Of a stretch of 64,000 nucleotides of DNA, positions 11,657 to 22,501 are shown in pieces. Source of the DNA: Bisporella sp. PMI_857. Lineage: Eukaryota; Ascomycota; Leotiomycetes; Helotiales; Helotiaceae. The DNA lies in the NCBI GenBank assembly GCA_021307315.1, contig JAJSPD010000092.1:97194-161193 (forward strand), written 5' to 3'. The notes under the pieces are model-generated. The model made no database searches. It had not been told where the DNA came from and saw only the letters and a program-made list of their open reading frames with translations. The translations under genes were made by a program, and so were the position numbers. Within the stretch, counting starts at the first letter, position 1. The number at the start of each line of letters is the position of its first letter.

Positions 11657-13502
11657 TCAACTCACTATACAGCTTCCTTTATCTTCTTCTCCAGGGGGGT
11701 CAACCACCGCTCCACTGTCCACAAGCACAAGCTCATCAACTCTGTTTAGCGCAAATTCGACCCGCTGCCAAGTCTTCAAGCTCCCGGTACTTGGATCGAG
11801 TTCCAAAACCCGAGCTCCTCGGTAAAATCGCTTTTTGCCATACGAACAATAACCCCCGAACCCAGTGCAACCTGTATGACATAGCCAAGGGCCAAACTGG
11901 GGGGTTTTATCGCCATCCTGCTGCGTTTGTTGTGGCAGCAGAGCGCAAAAGTTATTCACGTGATCGTGCCCGCAGAATAATCCTGATATGCGTTCCTTGA
12001 CTAAAGTTTTGTAGAAACCGGAATTGGATCTAGGGCCCTCAGTCGGTTCCCTCCGGTGGCCTTTGTATATACGAAGACCACGATATCCGAACTCGGGAAG
12101 AGGGATGTGTTGGAAAACCATAGCCAGATGAGAGGGGTTGTGGTTATCGTCCTCCTCACGCGTTCTTCGTAGCGCTTGGGAAGTCTTTGTAAACCAGTCA
12201 ATTTGGCTCTGCTTGATAGGGTCATAGTCGGGGCGTATTGTGCTCGGTATTTGACCGTGCGAATCCAGGAAATATAAAGTCGATAACGGGAGCTGTGACG
12301 GGGCGGAGGCGGGGGGCAGGACCTGAAGGTAGAAATTGCCTATGCCGTCGACCTCTTCTGGGCCTGACTCGCAGAGGCTAAATGGCAGATTCTGAAGTAT
12401 TGACATTTGTTCCGTGCCTGTAATCTAGTTAGTAAGAATAGACAGCTATCATTCCTAATTGTATAACTACTTTGCAGAGCAAAGCAGTCTATAGTGTTTG
12501 CGAGAGTGTGACAATGTCGAATATGATCTCGATCGCTAGCTCTGTGTATTGGCGGCTTTATAAAAGAAGCTACTTACGCGATAATGCGTACGGGCCCTCA
12601 CTATCATGATTACCAAAGACGGCTACCCATGGGATTGAACGCTCAATCATAGGAACAACCACCTTAAAGAGGGCAGACTGAGTGTCGTAGATGTCGTGGT
12701 GCACTTGATCTCCAGTGAGAACTACAAGGTCTGGTTTCTCGACATCCAAGATCTTTCCAATAAAGCCCACCGTAAGTGGGTCAGCCTCGCTCTCTGGTAG
12801 ATTCTTCCCATCGGCATCGATAGCATCTTCGCATACCCCGACACCAGTGCGCATGTGCGTGTCAGAGATCAGGAGAGTCTTGAATTTGCCATCCGCCCCG
12901 ACTCTCAAAGTCGGCTGATCTGGTCTCGGCTTGGCCCTGCCACGGCGGACGCTTAGTCTTGCAACCGGTAATTCTGGCTGAGCGTTAAGTTGCAGTGGTG
13001 ATTCCATGAGAACCTGTTGTGGTCGTGGGTCAACGGCATCTACACCAAAGAGAACGTCCACTTCTGTCACAGCCTGATCAATCGCGCCAGAGAATTTGCT
13101 TTTCAGCACCCAGATTCCGCCAGGTTGACTCTCCCAAGGATAACCTGAGCTAGGGCTGGGAGGCAGCTCGCTGACTATGATATCCGTAACCACCAGATCC
13201 TCAGCTGCAAGGTCTTCCTCATTCGCTAGCTTTATATACAGCCATGCACTCTGCTGAGATGTATGTAGGTAGAGCTCTTTCTCTATGCGGCGCCATATTT
13301 GCGGGTCCAGTTCGCAGGTGGAAGGAGGAACTGTCGGGAAGATGCATACGGCGAGATCCGTGACAACCGGGTGAGCAACAACGGTCGCAGTATGGGGAGT
13401 GGACGACGTCGCCGTTTTGGAGGGGAAGACTTTAGGAAAGTCAAGAACACGAAGCATTGCGGCTAGTATAACTACTGCTGAGGCAAGTCTCAACGCAGAC
13501 AT
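11657..13502 (-). CDS. DCR2-type metallophosphatase
   Basis: Exon 1 is 13502-12578 and exon 2 is 12417-11657, with a 160-nt intron; the product is 561 residues. An N-terminal hydrophobic stretch (about residues 3-22) fits a signal anchor. All five metallophosphatase blocks are present: LISDTHM, VVLTGDQV, VFGNHDSE, VFQHIPLPEF and GHDHVNNF. The exon 2 context LQNLPFSLCESGPEEVDGIGNFYLQVL is characteristic of the yeast Dcr2 family. Family members are dinuclear-metal phosphatases; yeast Dcr2 promotes cell-cycle entry and down-regulates unfolded-protein-response signalling. Length and residues look complete, so this is probably functional. The ATG at 13502 is the only one that includes the hydrophobic N terminus. 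Confidence 0.92.
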
Positions 13503-14547
13503 CTGTCGTTATTTCGTCGAGTCGTGGCGAAACGCGATGTTGGCCACATTGCACGTGATTGACGGACTAATCCCCATCTGTACTTAGCTTGTACTGCATC
13601 ATTGACAGACACGTAACTGTTGCTCAATTTGTGCATTTCATGATGCGTCAATCAAACCTCCAGTCATAATGCCACATGAAAGGTCGATGCTGATCCGGCT
13701 TTTTTCTTCCATGAACAATGTCGGTTGTATGTTTGGGAAGTGCAGTGGTATCGCATGGCATTGTTATCGTGCGAGACTGCGTGGAGGTTTGTCTATTGAA
13801 CGAAGCTTTACTGTAGTGCGAGCATTGGAAAAGATATTGCTCTCCCTTTACATTTCATTGTGCGCCCAAATTCCAATGTTTGTTAAATTTATAACTATGT
13901 AAATTAGGCGTATGTCATAAGTTGTCAAGAGCAATCGCAATGATGCACTTCAAACGAGATCACCAATCAAGAACCTTAAGCAGAAATCCCTGACTTCAAA
14001 CCCAAAACAACAGAGCACAGCAGTGACCAAGCCCAAGGATTCCTAAGAAAACCAAACCCCATGGAGTTTAACACTCTCAGCTTGGTTTCTGCCGAAGACC
14101 TTTCCCGGTGCTCGTCTGACGACGGATTCGAAGGCGTCATCTCTTTCGAATCATCATGAGCCGCCTCATTCTCGACCGGCTCTTGATCTAACCCCCTCTT
14201 TACAACAGACCTCCACGGCGGCGTACCGAGATACTCATTGGCTCCCTGCTGCTTTCATTGAGGGAGCAGTCGCGTTGAAGGCGTTTGAGTTCTTTAATAC
14301 TGGACTACCATGGCTGGCTTGAGCCTGAAGGAAGGAGTCGCTTCTTCAAGAATGGGCCGAAACCCAAATTATTTGCAAATGTGTATTGGGAAGAGGAATT
14401 AGGACACCTATGAATGTACTTCGTGATAGGTTGGGGATTAAGAAGTACCCTGATGTCCGCGAACTGAGGATAGCGGACCGAAGAAGGAAGGACACTGAGT
14501 GATCTGGTTTAAAGTAAATAGATTTGCTTGCGATACCTGCTAAATTA
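13503..14547. other. Intergenic, no gene supported
   Basis: The 5' flank of the phosphatase gene and 3' flank of the ABC gene. Short frames at 13669-13902 and around 14060-14160 show no recognisable family or codon pattern. Confidence 0.5.
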
Positions 14548-16538
14548 TCATCCTTTCTCCCTGAGTGCTTGAATCTTTGTGACGCCCCCTGTGCCTAGAG
14601 CAGCGCCTGAACCAGTTTTGACGAGTTTATTGCCACACAGAAGTAGAATCTGGTCTGCTGACTCAACCGCATGCATTCGATGACTGGAAGAAGTGATGAG
14701 AAATTGCCAAGACTGGGAATTGTAAGACTTACTCTATCAACAACACAGTTCTCTGGTGAAAGGCTGCCCTTAGCAATTCTTGGAGATGTGCGTCTGTCTC
14801 CCCTTGAATGGCAGTGATAGCCCCGTCAACAACCAAAATCCGGGGATTTTGAAGGAGTAATCTTGCTAGAGCAAGGCGTCTCCTCTCTTTCCCATTTAAA
14901 CTACCTCCTTTATGACCCATGGGAGCATTATAGTCGCCGGAGATTTTCATGATAGTGTCATGTATATTGACTGTCTGGCAGGCGGCAATTACGGTCGCAC
15001 GTTTGATATTTTCCGAGTTTCGCAAACCATACTTGAGGCTCTGCATGATCGTCTCTCCCAAAAGTCTACATTTGCGCGGAATGAAGCCAATTTTGCGACG
15101 CAACAAGCCAATGGAGTATTCCCGAACATCAACTCCGCCAATTCTGACTATACCATTTTGTGCTTCGGCGATGCGAATAAGAAGGTGTCCCAGAGTTGGC
15201 CTCTCGCGATCGGGAAGACCAAGAAGAGCAGTGATAGTCCCCTCTGGGCACCAGAAGGTCAGAGACCTGAGTGACCCCGCTTTCACTGACTCGAATTCTA
15301 TGCCGGTCGCTTCAATGGTATTCCTTGCGTTTGTAAGGTTTCCTATGCTGGATTTCTCCTTCAATTGGCGGAACACGCGTTCGGTGTCCACTAGTCCGTC
15401 AAGGAATTCCTGTACCGAAGATTCTAAGGAATTCAGAGTTTGTTGTAGCTGCTTCATATACGTGTATAGGATTAGGAATTGCTGGATTGTGCTCTGTTCA
15501 TGTTTTACCTGCCAGATCGTAAACGCAGACATGATAAAGAATCCTATCTGAAACACTACATTTGGTAGAGTACTCTGAAATATCAGGGCAGTAGATGTTT
15601 TTAGCTTTTGGCGTTGGTAGTTGTCTAGCGCAGTCTTGAAACGGTTGAATTCTCTCTCATTGCCATTCTGCTGGACTATGTCAAGGATAGTATCAAGAAT
15701 CGGCTTTCTAAGGACAGTCAGAAACATGAATGCTGCTTCCGTTTCAGAAGACAACATACGAAATTGCATCTTTCCGCCGTTTTGCTTCCACCACTCCTCT
15801 TCTCTGAGGTAAAGAGCGTTGACCGTTCCGTGCGATGCAATAAATATACCACAGACTTATTGCGGCACTTGATATGCCGTAAGCTATGCCAAGAAATGCA
15901 CAAACGAATACTGCCGTCATGAGTAGATCAAAGGCTATAGCGATCCAAACGAAAAGAATCTGCTCAAGACATTTGTTAAGACATCCGCCTTTGTTGAAAT
16001 CAGAGAGCGAGCCGCCGGTAGCCCATGTCTCATGTTTTTCTGGACAGCCCAAATATTTCGCCAGAGCCTTCTCAGAGATCACCTTCTGGGATCGCAGGGC
16101 AACTTCCAACCAACGCCAGGATTGGAGACTCTTGCACAGATAATCCTTCAAAAACTCGCATATAAAGAGCCCGCACAAAAAAAACCAGATTACCTCGTCT
16201 TGCACCTCCACTTGGAGAAGTTTGACCAAGGTCCCAAATAGATACGGAACGAGTAAATACAGAGTGCGATGGAAAGAAAATATTCCAAAGCACTGGATAG
16301 GTCGATACTGAAGACCACTATCCTTATCGGGCCACACCAGCGGCCATGCGTAACGAAGGTCCTCGAGGTAACTCTTCCACGCATGTCCCAGATATTCAGA
16401 AAAGCTCTCCCATGCGGCTCGCCGGTCTCGAACATGTGACTTCAAACGAGCACGGAGTGTCTGCGAATGCAGTGTGTCGACTCCAGCTGATTCAAGTAGC
16501 GGTGATCTCTCATAGGGCTCATTGTCTAGAGGAGTCAT
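14548..16538 (-). CDS. ABC transporter (HMT1/ATM1-like) with degraded nucleotide-binding motifs
   Basis: Exons run from about 16538 to 15850, from about 15815 to 14733 and from 14683 to 14548. The first intron's borders are uncertain, while the last (14732-14684) is clear. The N-terminal part has several hydrophobic segments. The nucleotide-binding domain is complete in layout but not in residues: the Walker A position reads LLGLPDRERPTLG (no GKS/T), the signature reads GGSLNGKERRRLALAR instead of LSGGQ, and Walker B reads ILVVDGAITAI, with glycine where the catalytic glutamate belongs. The terminal block IDHRMHAVESADQILLLCGNKLVKTG is family-typical. ATP hydrolysis by this domain is doubtful. 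The frame is nevertheless open, so this may be a non-catalytic paralog rather than a dead gene. An upstream open stretch (16790-16605) with hydrophobic content could be an N-terminal membrane exon. Confidence 0.75.
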
Positions 16539-17494
16539 TTCAAGTTATTAGCAAGCTTGCACCTGCGTCAGCGAGGGAAGGAGAAACCGCAGGTAGTAGG
16601 ACTACTAGACACAAAATATTGGTGATTCCCAACATTCGGGCGACACTGGCAATAGCTGCGAAGTGATGGCCATGATATAAAGTAACTGGATAGCGCTAAC
16701 GCTTTCATGAAGCAAGCCATTGAGAAAGTAAGCATGGAAAGAAACTGATAGCTCAATCTCCGAATTTCCTCTTAAGGTCGAAGTAACCACTATGCATGCG
16801 AATGTTCGTCAATATGAGAAGCAGTATGCTGCGAATCTAATCGGGAAACTGGACAATTACCATCCTAGGCGCCATATCCCAGTCGGTGGTGGAGAGATCC
16901 ATTTTGCGTTTACTGACGGCATGAAGCAGAAGCGACGATGTGGAAGGGAACCGGTTGGGTGGATATGATGGGATGCGAAGCCGCCACGATCGGTTCGCTA
17001 CTGTAACGGCACAGCACGGTCTAGGTTGAAATGTTTTCCGGGAGTCAAAATGAAGAAAACGTGACCGTAGGATTCGCTGAATGCTCCATAGTTTCCAGCG
17101 TAACCGGTCCCGAGGCTACTCGAGGAATTTGACGAAGAAATTCGTTGGAAACAATGCGATAAAGCTTGTTCCCAAATTCTTTTTCTGGGGTCTAAGACAC
17201 TGGATGGGGCAACCATGACAAGACCCTTGGAAGGAGCACTAACTCAAAGGGGAAATTCAAAATCAGTGCTAATTATTGGTGCGCGACCCCACGATTGTTG
17301 GGTCGTGCATGCGCAGCCGTATTCCGGCGTGCCTGAGACATTGAAGACATTGGGTTTTATTCCGTTTCCTTTTTAATCCAAGTGATCGCATGGGTTACTG
17401 TAAATATGGGAGTTCCGAACCGGGGTAGTTTGCAAGGAGCTGTATAAGAAGAGCTGACATGAATCATTGAAGGAAATCAATATGTCCTGGTGCC
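16539..17494. other. Divergent intergenic region with possible upstream exons of the ABC gene
   Basis: On the minus strand, an open stretch at 16790-16605 (SFHAYFLNGLLHESVSAIQL..) is hydrophobic and ends at a plausible donor. It could be an N-terminal membrane exon of the ABC gene. A minus-strand frame starting with ATG at 17216 (MVAPSSVLDPRKRIWEQAL..) also looks coding but could not be joined. Otherwise nothing is recognised. Confidence 0.4.
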
Positions 17495-18132
17495 ATGACA
17501 TCGTCAGATACAGTCGAAGCTTCCCCAGCGCACGCTACCGATCCAGCAACTCCAGAATTCCAAACTTCGTCGCTGCCACTAGGCCCAACTACACCTGGAA
17601 AGTCTCGCAATGACTTTGAGACTTCCTCAGCGGATTTCACTCTACGAATTCAACGTCCCCAAGCACCTTGTCACCGTTACCGCATCGTACAATTACCCTT
17701 CTCTCATCACCTCCTTCACGTGGGCTGGAAGATTCTCCTGCTCGTCCAGATTTTGCCACCACTGCGAATATCTCAACAATTATCGCGACTGCTGCAACTG
17801 GGGAGCAGTCTGAAATTGACGATGACTCTGGCTTTTCGGACATTACTGGCGACGTAACGTCACCGGAGCCTGGGTCTCTGGAACCTAAGTATTCTAATTA
17901 CTTGTTTCCCTGTGATGACGAGGAGCTGTTGGAACGCGAGCCATTAACGCATGAGGCTATCTGGAGACTGCGCAAATATCATGCAAAGTCTGCCCTGAAG
18001 ACGGAACACCTTCACTTAGACCCATTTGAAAAGAATCCTCAAAAAGCTATCGAACTCGGTGCTGGAATTTGCCTTTGGGCGAATGATTGTTCGTAAAGCA
18101 AGACCTTTCGAATTTGCAAAATAGTCCTGCTA

Positions 18133-20110
18133 CAGTGAAACCCCTATATAAGGATGTGCTTCGGAGACATAGGGTGTATCCTTATAAGTCAGGTATCCTT
18201 ATGGAGAGGGGTCACGTGACTTAATAGATTGTATTTTAACGTATCTTCAACCACCCTCTACTTTCGCTTAAAAATGCTGTCAATAGCGACTTGTTTCTTT
18301 GATCTAATTCCCTCTCTCGTAATATCCATTGAAAGTCCATCCATAGCTCTCTGAAGTATAGAGTAATCAGTGTCCTTTTGAAGAACGTAGGCTTGTAGAA
18401 CCTCAAGAGCGCGAATTGCTTCAGGAGCAAGAATCTTATCCCCAATTTCCTCTTCAATTCCATCCTCAGCCTCATCAGCTAACTCTTCTCCCTCGACGTT
18501 TCCACTATATCTCTCCACAATAGACTCAAGTATATCCTCATCCTGGTCAGCGATAACCTCGCCCACAGGGTTGATAAAGTCGTTAATCGGCATATGATCT
18601 CCTGGTAGTGCTGCAACGCAGACTTGTAGTTCTTCAATTTCGGCAGTAGATAGATTAGGAGTTGCTTCATTTTCTATATTCTTATTCTTCTCCTTTGGCG
18701 GTATAATAGTTGATTTCCAAAAGCACTTCTGGATATTGGCTGGCTCAAGGTCTTCCCAAGCTCGGCGGCTCCATTGAATAGCTTTCAAGAGATTGACAGT
18801 CTTATTTGGATTCTTACCAGCCTCGAGTTGTTGGAGCATATAGAGAACCCATTGCTTTCGATAGCGTAACTTGAATGACGCAATGATGCCTTGATCCAAA
18901 GGCTGCCAATAGGATGTTGTATTTGGAGGAAGCCATTCAATTCGGACGTTCTCAAGACCTTGTTTTCCACCAACCAATTCAACTCCAAGCTCGTGACCAG
19001 AGAAGTTATCTAACAAGAGTAAGATCTTCCTACCACGCATCTTCTTATTCAACCAGCGAAGATACTCCTCCATAATCAACCCAGTCATCCACTTTGACTT
19101 ATTGTTTCGATATTGCACTCGCAGGTTCTTGAGGTTAATATGCTTAAAGCAACGAGGTTTCTTTGATTTGCCAATTGCCCAGGTGTCTAACTTCTCGGAT
19201 CCATCCGCGTTGGTTGTAAAGGCAAGAGTAATTCGATCCTTACTCTTTTTACCTCCGCTTTGGACTTCCGTAGCAAGAGTACGATCTGGTGACATCTTCC
19301 AAAAGAGCCCTGTTTCGTCCATATTGAATATATCCTTGTCAGCGTACTCTTTGCAGAGCGTACGGACATCAGCCATTTGTGTGATATTCTCAGGATTGTT
19401 GATATCTGCAGCGGCAGCCTCTCCATGTTGTATGTATTCCTTAATCTTGAAACGCGTCTTAAACCCACCTAGCCAGCCATTTGACCACTTTGGCTCTTCG
19501 ATATCGCGGTATTGTGGTAGAAGAATCCATATATCATGTGCTTTTGCCTTAAGGATCTCGCCTGTAATCGTAGCTTTCTTGTGTTGCATTCGCTGTTGCC
19601 ATTCATACAATGCCCCCTCTAACTCTGGCCAGTCTCCCTTGTAATGTCTCTTTGCGCCTAGCTTTCCAGGCTTTTGATTATTGCTATCAAGGTGTGCGAA
19701 CTGGGAGGAAAGAGCGAAAGATATTTGTCCTTGAGTAATTTTACGGCCAGTGGGTTGACTCTCAAACCAGGTAGCAAGTTGCTCTTGAGTACACGGGTGG
19801 GAGGCATAGCGACGGCGGAGGTTTCGGCGCTCGAGGTCGGTAATAGCATTTCTCTTTCTCTTAAGCTTTGGAGGATTCGGAGGATTCGAAGCTTCAGGAG
19901 CATCTGCCATATCCATATCGGCGGTGATAATGGCTATAGCTATAAGGATTATTTGGTGTACTGTAGAGGTTGGGACCCTAAAAAGTTAAGGATATCCTAC
20001 GCGTCGAGGTTATCCTTAGCTCCCCGCAAAAAACGCGTGGGACCTTATCGGAGCATCCTTATTGGTCAGGTATCCTTATGAAGGTGCATCCTTATATAGG
20101 GGTTTCACTG
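18133..20110 (-). mobile_element. Fot1/pogo-type DNA transposon, intact
   Basis: The 1978-bp element is bounded by perfect 24-bp terminal inverted repeats (18133-18156 and 20087-20110), starting CAGTGAAACCCCTATATAAG. The flanking dinucleotide TA (18131-18132 and 20111-20112) is the expected target-site duplication for Tc1/mariner-pogo elements. Inside the ends, a 16-bp direct repeat GTCAGGTATCCTTATG occurs at 18188-18203 and 20065-20080. This may be a transposase-binding or subterminal site. It contains one uninterrupted transposase gene. Perfect ends and an open transposase suggest a recent and possibly active insertion. Confidence 0.95.
18258..19916 (-). CDS. Fot1/pogo DDE transposase
   Basis: 552 codons without interruption. 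The N-terminal region has a CENP-B/Tc5-type DNA-binding domain: RKRNAITDLERRNLRRRYA and KITQGQISFALS, followed by a second helix-turn-helix around WQQRMQHKKATITGEIL. The DDE_1 catalytic core shows IFNMDETGLFW (first Asp), ILLLLDNFSGHE (second Asp) and WLPPNTTSYWQPLDQGIIASFK (third Asp). The acidic C-terminal region ends in basic SIFKRK. Length and motifs match autonomous fungal pogo-class elements. It is transcribed opposite to the interrupted methyltransferase gene. It would catalyse excision and TA-targeted insertion of the element. Confidence 0.96.
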   Translation of the reverse strand: MDMADAPEASNPPNPPKLKRKRNAITDLERRNLRRRYASHPCTQEQLATWFESQPTGRKITQGQISFALSSQFAHLDSNNQKPGKLGAKRHYKGDWPELEGALYEWQQRMQHKKATITGEILKAKAHDIWILLPQYRDIEEPKWSNGWLGGFKTRFKIKEYIQHGEAAAADINNPENITQMADVRTLCKEYADKDIFNMDETGLFWKMSPDRTLATEVQSGGKKSKDRITLAFTTNADGSEKLDTWAIGKSKKPRCFKHINLKNLRVQYRNNKSKWMTGLIMEEYLRWLNKKMRGRKILLLLDNFSGHELGVELVGGKQGLENVRIEWLPPNTTSYWQPLDQGIIASFKLRYRKQWVLYMLQQLEAGKNPNKTVNLLKAIQWSRRAWEDLEPANIQKCFWKSTIIPPKEKNKNIENEATPNLSTAEIEELQVCVAALPGDHMPINDFINPVGEVIADQDEDILESIVERYSGNVEGEELADEAEDGIEEEIGDKILAPEAIRALEVLQAYVLQKDTDYSILQRAMDGLSMDITREGIRSKKQVAIDSIFKRK

Positions 20111-20867
20111 TAATAATGGAACAGTTGGAGATGCGTTCCTAAGCGCTGAAGTGGAGGCAATTGACATTAATGCGATTGCTCTCACCAAACACGAACTTTC
20201 ACCGAATGTCAGTCCTGTTATGGATGATGTCGAGAAAAATTGGGTTTTTGAAGAGAGTCATTAGACTTTATTCGTGCAGGGAATCTTTTACATTCTATCA
20301 AGGACAGACCGCGGCTATTTAGGGAGTGTCGGCGGTGAGTCACCTCTTCTGTGATCGAGATGAAGGACTGACAGAAAATGTGCAAGTTCTCTCAAACCTC
20401 TCGCCCGTGTAGAGGTCGTTGGCTTTCACTACGTGCCGCACGCTGAAGACGACTCAGTTATGGAAAACGGTCTGTTCACATTCTACAAAACCTTTGCCAG
20501 AGCTATGTCAAATGCTAATCTTGACCTTAATGCAATCACCAAAGCCTGCGAAGAGCTCAAATCTGCTGGGATTATCAACATAAGAGAAAAATTTTTGAGG
20601 ATGCTTATTGGCGAATGGATGGAAGACCGCGAATTAAAAAAAATTGGCAGTCTATTCGAAGCCGTGGTAAATTCGGCGATTCCTGACATTTCTGTACGAG
20701 TAATAGATGAGGAATTGGATTGGAGCTCGCGCGAGGTGACTGTCCTAGGTGCTACAGCGAGACAAAGCTTTCCTTCACCAATGTATTCCCACTGTACATT
20801 GTCACAGGTCAAGAAACCTGGAAAGGTACTTGAAGCTGGAGGGAGGGAAGAAGATATGGCCAAATAA

Positions 20868-22501
20868 TATTGAGATTATGTACAACTAATGACGAGTTGC
20901 AAATTCATTGATTTACGCTCAATTCGAGGCAGCTCTCTTCGTAGGCACCGTGGGATATGGACTGTCTAGATAGAGGCCACTTAGTGTGTATGGTGTGATG
21001 AGAGTAACGGGATCGAATGCAGTTGAGGGCAGACGGGGAAAAGTTCAATGATAAATGTTGGATACCCCAAGCTTCTGCACTATGCAGTAGTGTATTCGAA
21101 ATCGGAATGCGAGCGTAGATGAGCTGAAGAGGGAGTTGAGCGTGGTTGTGTGTAAGACGTCGCTGCGTGTTCTGAGATATTAAGAGTTCAAAGGTTGAGG
21201 GTGCGAAAGTATGTCCATGCCCATATCTACAGGAAATTGTTCCTTTTGCTTTGGATTTTTTGCCAGCCAGTTGCCCATCAGCAACATTCTGACACTTTCC
21301 AGTGGTGCTTTTGGTTTTAATCCTCGAGATCCGCATCGATCCTCGTGTCCTTGTGGTACCAATTGCGGGTTAGATGGTCCCAGATTGGTATATTCTCAAC
21401 TCCAACTGAAAAATATCACCTTACCAGCCTTATCATGCTCTCTCTGGCTTTCGAGTTTCCACCTCCTGGTCTTGACCCTCACCATTCTCCTTCCTGACTT
21501 AAAACTAATCTCATCATCATCCTCCCATCATCCTCCCAAGCAATTCCTCCATCCTCTGCACCTCATCCTGCCCAAGTTTCGCAGGTGTGCAGCAATATTC
21601 CTTTGAGCGAACTTTATCTCTCGTCCGAGCCCACAAAACGAATAATGTGTGATCCATCATGATGCGCCAGCTGTCCAACTAGTTGTCTCATCGCTGCTAA
21701 CGCTGAAGATTTGAAGGTCGTCGCTCCCTTCTTTGCTATCCGGTATCGTAGAGAGTAGAGTATACGTCAAACTAGGCATGCCCAGTGGAAACAAAGAACA
21801 TCAAGTCCAGCCCCTCAATCCGTATTAACCCGTCGCCGTCTGTTTGCACACTGTAGGGTACTCCTTTATTGGTAATTCTCCGCTGATATATCCTGTCTTG
21901 AACTTCGCATTAGTTGAACTTGACGACTTTCGCTGAAGTGGAGTAGGATTTTCTGGCTGACTTGCGCATGCGGCCCATTTGGTGAGGTTCAAAAGACACA
22001 TTAGTTGCGACTCTGCTGCCGGGAGGAGCTTAGTCGACATCATACTCGTCGGTATTCGACTGCCGGATCCTTTCTGGAATCAGAGAGCCAGTGGACTTGT
22101 TCTGAGAACTGAAAGATGTGCGATTTAGGTATGACGCTGGACACAAGCTGATCGAGTGTGTAGTGCATTGGTAGTATTCTGCAATCGTCGTGTTGAGGTG
22201 GGCCCCAAGATTTGAGATGCCCGACTGAGGTTCACGGCATTCTTCAGCGTTCATGATCTTAAAAGAGGGCCAGTGGAGAATGCGCCGTAGCGCAAGTGGC
22301 GGTCTGCCATGTGCAGAGAAGATATTGTTGGTTTCGATGAAGATAATGGTGGGAAAAAGTTCCGGAATTTCGAGGGTCTGGCTTACGCCGAGGCTCAGGC
22401 TAGCTCAGATTCCCTGGCCAGGAAGTGGGAAGACATCGTTTAATAAATCCCTTCATGTCATCTCAGTCAAACCTCTACTGAATAGAGTCAAACATTTCGA
22501 G
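20868..22501. other. Intergenic 1.6 kb, no gene supported
   Basis: Several overlapping short frames occur on both strands between 20905 and 21606, but none has a recognisable motif or splices into a longer protein. A minus-strand frame reading RISRIKTKSTTGKCQNV (about 21335) looks mildly coding-like. Nothing else is recognised. Confidence 0.4.

Larger units (their letters stand above)
17495..20867 (+). pseudogene. TAM-domain (LaeA-like) methyltransferase, interrupted and frameshifted
   Basis: The reading frame is traceable in blocks: MTSSDTVEASPAHATDPATP from 17495; DDDSGFSDITGD, YLFPCDDEELLEREPLTHEA and the SAM-binding block AIELGAGICLWAND ending at 18088; then from 20125 GDAFLSAEVEAIDINAIALT, LDFIRAGNLLHSIKDRPRLF, and from about 20390 LARVEVVGFHYVPHAEDDSV through FVEAV-like helices to KKPGKVLEAGG, stopping at 20867. 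This is the fungal TAM-domain methyltransferase order. A Fot1-type element lies in an intron (18089-20124); without it the intron would be 56 nt. Independent lesions are a frame change near 17650 and a one-base frameshift at about 20262, giving a TAG in the original frame. Family members are SAM-dependent enzymes often linked to secondary-metabolite regulation. The lesions make activity improbable. Confidence 0.8.

Noticed and set aside
20905..21606. Possible genes from overlapping open frames on both strands
   Set aside because: No motif, no consistent start or splice pattern, and the frames overlap antiparallel.
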